From NCBI RefSeq assembly GCF_011927665.1, contig NZ_JAATJA010000001.1, forward strand, positions 167,019 to 231,018: a DNA stretch of 64,000 bases, read 5' to 3'. Shown in pieces: positions 59,916 to 64,000 of this stretch; the first letter of the stretch is position 1, and every line of letters starts with the position of its first letter. This stretch comes from Desulfobaculum xiamenense (GTDB taxonomy: Bacteria; Desulfobacterota; Desulfovibrionia; Desulfovibrionales; Desulfovibrionaceae). A model generated the notes under the pieces. It was not told the DNA's origin. It was given only the letters and a program-made list of their open reading frames with translations, and ran no database searches. The position numbers and the translations under genes were made by a program.

Positions 59916-62900
59916 TCAATCTGAGTGCGCGGTTTCCTGTTCCTGCCCCCGAGAGAGGGGGAGCCTGATGACGAATAGCGTGCCCTTGCCCGGCTCGGAG
60001 TGGGCCTCGAATTCGCCGGAATGGTTCTGGGTGATGATGAAGTAGGACACGGTGAGGCCAAGCCCTGTGCCCGCGCCTGGGTCGCGGGTGGTGAAGAATG
60101 GTTCGAAGACGCGGTCGCGGATGTGCTGCGGCAGACCGGGACCGTTGTCCTCGATTTCGATGACGGCGTGGGTTTGCGTCTTGGAGAGCCGCAGGGTGAT
60201 GGTGGGGATCGTGTCGGGGGCCCGGTGGTCGTGCAGGGCTTGAACGGCGTTGCGCACGAGGTTCAGAAGCACCTGCTGGATTTCCGTCCGCGTGCAGGGA
60301 ACGGGGGGAAGCTTGTCGTCGATGACGCGCTCGATGGTGATGCCGCGCGTGTCGATCTGGGTCTTGATATCGAAATCCGTGGTGGCGAGGGTGAGCGTTT
60401 CATCGATGATGTCGGCCAACTGGTGGGGGGCCATCCGCGATTCGCTGCTGCGGCTGAAGTCGAGCAGCGAGGCGACGATGCGCGCCGCGCGTTCGCCGGA
60501 GGAGCGGATTCCGTCGAGCATGCGCATGATCTTGCGCCTGTCGAGATAGTCGCGAATGAGTTCCAGCTCGCAGCCGATGCGGCGGGCGGTTTCGACATTG
60601 GTCGCGATGTCCGGGGACAGGCGACGGGCGATGTTCTGCACGCCATGCAGGATGCCGCCGAGGGGGTTGTTGATTTCGTGGGCCATTCCGGCGGCCAGCC
60701 CGCCGATGGACATCATCTTCTCGCTCTGGATCATCATGGATTCCATGCGGGTGCGTTCCGTCACGTCGTCCAGCCGGATGACCGCGCCACCCGTGGGGTC
60801 ATCCTCCAGCGGATAGATGGTGATGTTTTCCCAGATGCGTTGCCCGCCATGGTAGCGCTGGCGGCGGGGGATTTCGCGCGGGCGCTGCTCGGCCACGGCT
60901 TCGCGGATGGTGGCGAGGTCCGATTCTGTGAGCGGCAGTACCTCCTCCATGGGGTGGCCGAGGGCGTGCTCGGAGGAGATGCCCGTGGTTTCCGTCGCGT
61001 GGGAGTTCCATTGCGTCACGCGGCAGTCTCTGTCCACGCCGACGAGCACGGACGGCATGGAGTTGACGATGGAGCCGAGAAGCAGGCGCAGACGCAGGGC
61101 CTCGGCTTCCGCATTCTTCTGGGCGGTGATGTCGCGCGCCACGCCGTAGATTTCCTGCCGTTCCGGATCGGGGTGGGAGTTCCATGCTATCCAGCGGTAC
61201 GTTCCATCCTTGCGGCGATAGCGGTTTTCGAATCCGGTGAGCGGTTCGCCGCGTGCGAGTGTTTGCAGTGCCGCAAGCGTCGCCTCATGATCGTCCGGGT
61301 GGACGAATTCCAGAAATGGCGTGGTCATGATTTCCTGTTCCGACCAGCCGAGGGTCTGCTGCCACGCGGGGTTGAGCCTGCGGAAGTGACCTTCCGTGTC
61401 GGAAATGCTGAGCATGTCCACGGACGTTTCAAAGATGCGGTCCCTGTCGCGTTCGGCCTCGCGGCGGCTGGTGATGTCCTCGTGCATGAGTGTGGCGAAA
61501 TGGATGGTGTTGTCTTCGCCACGCAGGGGGTAGGCGCGGGTGTGGATGTACCGTGTGCGGCCCGAACGCTCGAAGCGGGCGGGAATGTACTCGATGCCGG
61601 AGACGATGACCGTCTCTCCGGAAAGCGCCCGGCGTAGGGCTTCGGCGATGCCGAGCTTTACTGCGATGGGGTCGGCGAGGATGTTGTAGCCGTCGGGATG
61701 CGCGGAGCCCCATAGCCTCGTGCAGGCCCGGTTGGCGCGGATGAGGGTGCCGTCCGTGTTGTATATCTCGATGGCGAATGGCGACTGTTCGATGAGCAGA
61801 GTGAAGCGCTCTTCGCTGGCGCGCAGGTCCATCACGGCGCGAAGCCGTGCGTCGATCATCCTGTTGGCAGCATGGGCGAGATGCGTGAAATCGTCGTAGG
61901 TGAGGGCGGACGAATCGATGTGGGTATGCTCCTCGGCCGCCGTCTGGAAGAATTCGGAGAAGGAATCGAGGTTCGCGCGGATGCGGGCGCTCAACCGCCG
62001 CGAGAGCGCGTAGGCCGCGCCGACGAGTATGAGGAGGACGCAGCCTACAAGCGCCGTGCGCGTCTGGATGTCGCGCACCTGTTGTGTGCGCCGTTGGTCG
62101 AGCAGAACATTTACGGCATCGAGGTCGATGTTGGCGGCGATGAACCATTGCCATTCGGGTATTCCCGCCGCGTAGCTCACGCAGTGCTGTGGCTTTTGGG
62201 CGAAGGCGGCATGTCCGGTGTCGTCCAGCGAGGGAAGCGAGTGCTCGACGAAGCCGCCGCCGCTGCGCGCCGCAGCGATGAGTTCCTGGGTAACCTTCAC
62301 TCCGTTCGGGTCGGTGAGGTCGAGTATGTTCCTGCCGCGCCCGGGGCCCAGAAGGGCTTGCCCGTCCCATGTCCCGGCGAAGAGATAGCCGGAGTGCCCG
62401 AAGGCGCGTCCGGCGAGCATGCGCAGAACCTCGTGCTGGATGTCGCTTTCCGTATCGTCGAGGTATTCTCCCGTGCCGATGACCCAGCCGTACGGCTCGA
62501 ACAGGCGGACGAAGGACAGTTTGCGTTGCGGTTCGGGCGCGTCGGGCTTGGGCCATTTGTATTCGTAGAACCCCGCCTGTCGTTCCCTCGCGACGGTCAG
62601 AATGTCCTCGATGACGAAGTGGCCTTCCGGGTCCCGCGCTGACATCTGGCGTTGACCGACAAGCCCTGGCGTGGCGGGATTGAGGAGCATTGTCCCGTCC
62701 CCGGAGATGACGAAGTAGTACCCTCGTCCTTCGTTGTAGCGCGAGGCCGCAAGTGCGTGGACGATGCTGTCTTTGATTGTTTCGCCCGGCAGGTGGCCGA
62801 CGAGGGCGTCGTGAAGTTCAAGGGCCATGGCATGCGCCGCGTCCACCTGCGTGCGCAGGTTTTGCTTGAGGCGGTCGCGCGAACTGGTGCGTAGGTAGTG

Positions 62901-63113
62901 GACGAAGGAGAGCATGTTCTCGATTTCGCGACGAGCGGCTTCCTCCTGCCGCTGGCGGAAGTTGTCGTTCAGCTTGGTGGTTTCCTGCAGGAATTGCAGG
63001 CGGGTGGAATTGATCCACAATGCCCCCAAGAGCACGATGGACGTGCACGAGAGCGCGAGCATGCCCTTGAGGAATGTGGCGCTGAGCGTTGTGGTTGTGC
63101 GTTTCTGTCGCAC
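59916..63113 (-). CDS. Membrane sensor histidine kinase (Cache-type sensor, PAS x3, HisKA, HATPase), about 1065 aa
   Basis: GTG at 63113 is preferred because GGGGGAGG lies just upstream and the protein then begins with a TM helix; the frame is open much further but without support. TM1 is about residues 12-31. A periplasmic Cache-type double sensor follows (about 35-350; [18 protein letters not shown] and [18 protein letters not shown]). TM2 is about 355-378, then a HAMP-like linker, three PAS domains (about 440-800), HisKA with [13 protein letters not shown], and HATPase ([18 protein letters not shown]). There is no receiver, so a separate regulator is needed. Cache sensors of this kind bind small organic ligands. 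Confidence 0.92.
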   Translation of the reverse strand: MRQKRTTTTLSATFLKGMLALSCTSIVLLGALWINSTRLQFLQETTKLNDNFRQRQEEAARREIENMLSFVHYLRTSSRDRLKQNLRTQVDAAHAMALELHDALVGHLPGETIKDSIVHALAASRYNEGRGYYFVISGDGTMLLNPATPGLVGQRQMSARDPEGHFVIEDILTVARERQAGFYEYKWPKPDAPEPQRKLSFVRLFEPYGWVIGTGEYLDDTESDIQHEVLRMLAGRAFGHSGYLFAGTWDGQALLGPGRGRNILDLTDPNGVKVTQELIAAARSGGGFVEHSLPSLDDTGHAAFAQKPQHCVSYAAGIPEWQWFIAANIDLDAVNVLLDQRRTQQVRDIQTRTALVGCVLLILVGAAYALSRRLSARIRANLDSFSEFFQTAAEEHTHIDSSALTYDDFTHLAHAANRMIDARLRAVMDLRASEERFTLLIEQSPFAIEIYNTDGTLIRANRACTRLWGSAHPDGYNILADPIAVKLGIAEALRRALSGETVIVSGIEYIPARFERSGRTRYIHTRAYPLRGEDNTIHFATLMHEDITSRREAERDRDRIFETSVDMLSISDTEGHFRRLNPAWQQTLGWSEQEIMTTPFLEFVHPDDHEATLAALQTLARGEPLTGFENRYRRKDGTYRWIAWNSHPDPERQEIYGVARDITAQKNAEAEALRLRLLLGSIVNSMPSVLVGVDRDCRVTQWNSHATETTGISSEHALGHPMEEVLPLTESDLATIREAVAEQRPREIPRRQRYHGGQRIWENITIYPLEDDPTGGAVIRLDDVTERTRMESMMIQSEKMMSIGGLAAGMAHEINNPLGGILHGVQNIARRLSPDIATNVETARRIGCELELIRDYLDRRKIMRMLDGIRSSGERAARIVASLLDFSRSSESRMAPHQLADIIDETLTLATTDFDIKTQIDTRGITIERVIDDKLPPVPCTRTEIQQVLLNLVRNAVQALHDHRAPDTIPTITLRLSKTQTHAVIEIEDNGPGLPQHIRDRVFEPFFTTRDPGAGTGLGLTVSYFIITQNHSGEFEAHSEPGKGTLFVIRLPLSRGQEQETAHSD

Positions 63114-63213
63114 CGGGCCTCCCCCGGGGTTGGTCCGTGTTGAAGGCTTTTCAAGGCTTCGGACGCAGGTTTGACTCCATATTGTACGATGATATTTTTC
63201 TCGCTGAACGTCA

Positions 63214-63250
63214 AAAGCCCGCAGACCGAAATGTTCGGCCCACGGGCTTT
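63214..63250 (-). terminator. Terminator of the FmdE-type gene
   Basis: AAAGCCCG (63214-63221) pairs with CGGGCTTT (63243-63250), with an inner CCGAA/TTCGG stem. Read on the minus strand it is followed by TTTT. It lies 30 bases after the FmdE-type stop. Confidence 0.85.
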
Positions 63251-63280
63251 CTTGTGTATCCCCGGGGGGCGGGGAAAGTG

Positions 63281-63877
63281 CTATTTCAGGCCGTTGAGAC
63301 AGGTGAGGCAGAAGGCGCGACCATCGAACATGGTGATGCGCGAATCCATGACGCGTTCGCCGCATCCGTCGCAGACCACGGAGGTGCGAATCTGGGCGGG
63401 ACGGGGCAGCAGTTCGCGCGGGAGGGAAACGGTCATAAAATCTTCCTCGGCGCGGGAGAGGATGTCCCGGACGCGGCGTTCGCGGATGCTCCGGAATTCC
63501 TGGAGTTCCTCCCCCGTGAACGGCCTGCCCGCGTTGGCGAGTTCGAGGAAGCGCGTGTCGTCGGCGTCGCCGATGTAGTACGCGTCCGCGTAGATGCGGA
63601 TGCCGCGACCGTCCGCGCGGTTGTAGAAGGTGTAGGCCTGTTTGCCGTGGTCCAGAAAGATGAGGTTGCCCTTGCCGAAGGTGCACCCGGTGACGACCTG
63701 CACGGCGTCCACCGCGCAGGTGTCGTTTTCGACGATGCAGACGATTTCCTCGTCGTCTGCGGGGGTGTTGCCCAGACGTTCGAGCGCGGCCAGCGCAACC
63801 CGATAGCCGAGGGCCAGTCCGGGGCAGACGTGGCCGTGGAAGGCCGCTGCGTCGTCGAATGTTGGTATGGATCTCAT
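63281..63877 (-). CDS. FmdE-family protein with zinc ribbon, 198 aa
   Basis: ATG at 63877 with GGGAGA upstream. FmdE motifs are visible: FHGHVCPGLALGYRVALAAL, CIVENDTCAVDAVQVVTGCTFGKGNLIF and YTFYNRADGRGIRI. A C-terminal CxxC pair follows (CDGCGERV...CLTCL). In methanogens FmdE is associated with formylmethanofuran dehydrogenase; in non-methanogens it is often near molybdate or metal transport and its role is unclear. It starts 11 bases after the stop of the partial gene upstream, so they are probably co-transcribed. Confidence 0.93.
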   Translation of the reverse strand: MRSIPTFDDAAAFHGHVCPGLALGYRVALAALERLGNTPADDEEIVCIVENDTCAVDAVQVVTGCTFGKGNLIFLDHGKQAYTFYNRADGRGIRIYADAYYIGDADDTRFLELANAGRPFTGEELQEFRSIRERRVRDILSRAEEDFMTVSLPRELLPRPAQIRTSVVCDGCGERVMDSRITMFDGRAFCLTCLNGLK

Positions 63878-63888
63878 GGCGTGTCTCC

Positions 63889-64000
63889 CTAGTGTGTCAG
63901 CAGGTTCATGGGGATGAGCGGAACGAGGAGCAGTATGACGGCCCCGGCGATGCCTGCCGCATCCAGTACGGCAAGGCGTTGGCGGGGGCGATGCTCGCAT
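63889..64000 (-). CDS. C-terminal end of a membrane protein gene (cut by window edge)
   Basis: The minus-strand frame is open to the window end and stops with TAG at 63889-63891. The visible 36 residues end in a charged loop then a hydrophobic helix and short tail (LDAAGIAGAVILLLVPLIPMNLLTH). This fits the last helix of an integral membrane protein, perhaps a transporter, but the family cannot be told. It lies 11 bases before the FmdE-type start. Confidence 0.5.
   Translation of the reverse strand, partial: CEHRPRQRLAVLDAAGIAGAVILLLVPLIPMNLLTH

Overview
The window looks like part of the chromosome of a sulfate-reducing Desulfovibrionaceae-type bacterium. It is high-GC and densely coded. It carries an 'orange protein' (ORP) gene set with MrpORP and ferredoxin-MinD ATPases next to a sigma54 regulator, NiFe-hydrogenase maturation genes (hypA, hypB), an FmdE-type protein, a chemoreceptor with a c-type heme motif, and many large hybrid histidine kinases. 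I see no rRNA, tRNA, CRISPR array, insertion sequence or phage gene.

Region 1 (1-27378) is a signalling island. It opens with a hybrid kinase cut by the window edge (1-2848), an unknown protein (2878-3813) and an opposing hybrid kinase with a degenerate receiver (3791-6808). A receiver-kinase / receiver-kinase / receiver-HD-GYP run follows (7074-11146). Next is a 1977-residue BvgS-like kinase with four periplasmic solute-binding domains (11181-17114). A compact phosphorelay module follows: two CheY-like receivers, an Hpt-STAS protein, a CheA whose own P1 domain has lost its histidine, and a heme-type MCP (17205-22091). A second BvgS-like kinase (22120-27378) faces it.

Region 2 (27759-35003) is the most novel part. 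An acidic, Pro/Gly/Met/Tyr-rich repeat protein with an N-terminal LEDRIAPG motif is followed in the same direction by a GAF-GAF-HlyD fusion, a PqqD-like/M50 peptidase/HlyD fusion and a second small HlyD-type adaptor. This looks like a dedicated export or processing system for the repeat protein. No ABC transporter or TolC is encoded beside it.

Region 3 (35129-50365) is mostly housekeeping and small genes: typA, a DUF401/DUF3047 pair, an APH-like kinase with an HI0933-type flavoprotein, a cyclophilin, a glycosyltransferase, two unknown proteins, an RRM protein, a glutaminyl cyclase, a lipoprotein with a FlgO-like protein, and an AraC regulator with a cupin. Several strong hairpin terminators separate convergent units.

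Region 4 (50545-57041, all minus strand) holds the ORP operon behind a good sigma54 promoter match, with its likely activator directly downstream of hypA and hypB. Region 5 (57418-64000) has a CBS-ACT protein, a radical SAM protein, a HesB/IscA-like protein with a cysteine-rich tail, a Cache-PAS kinase, an FmdE-type protein and the end of a membrane-protein gene cut by the window edge.
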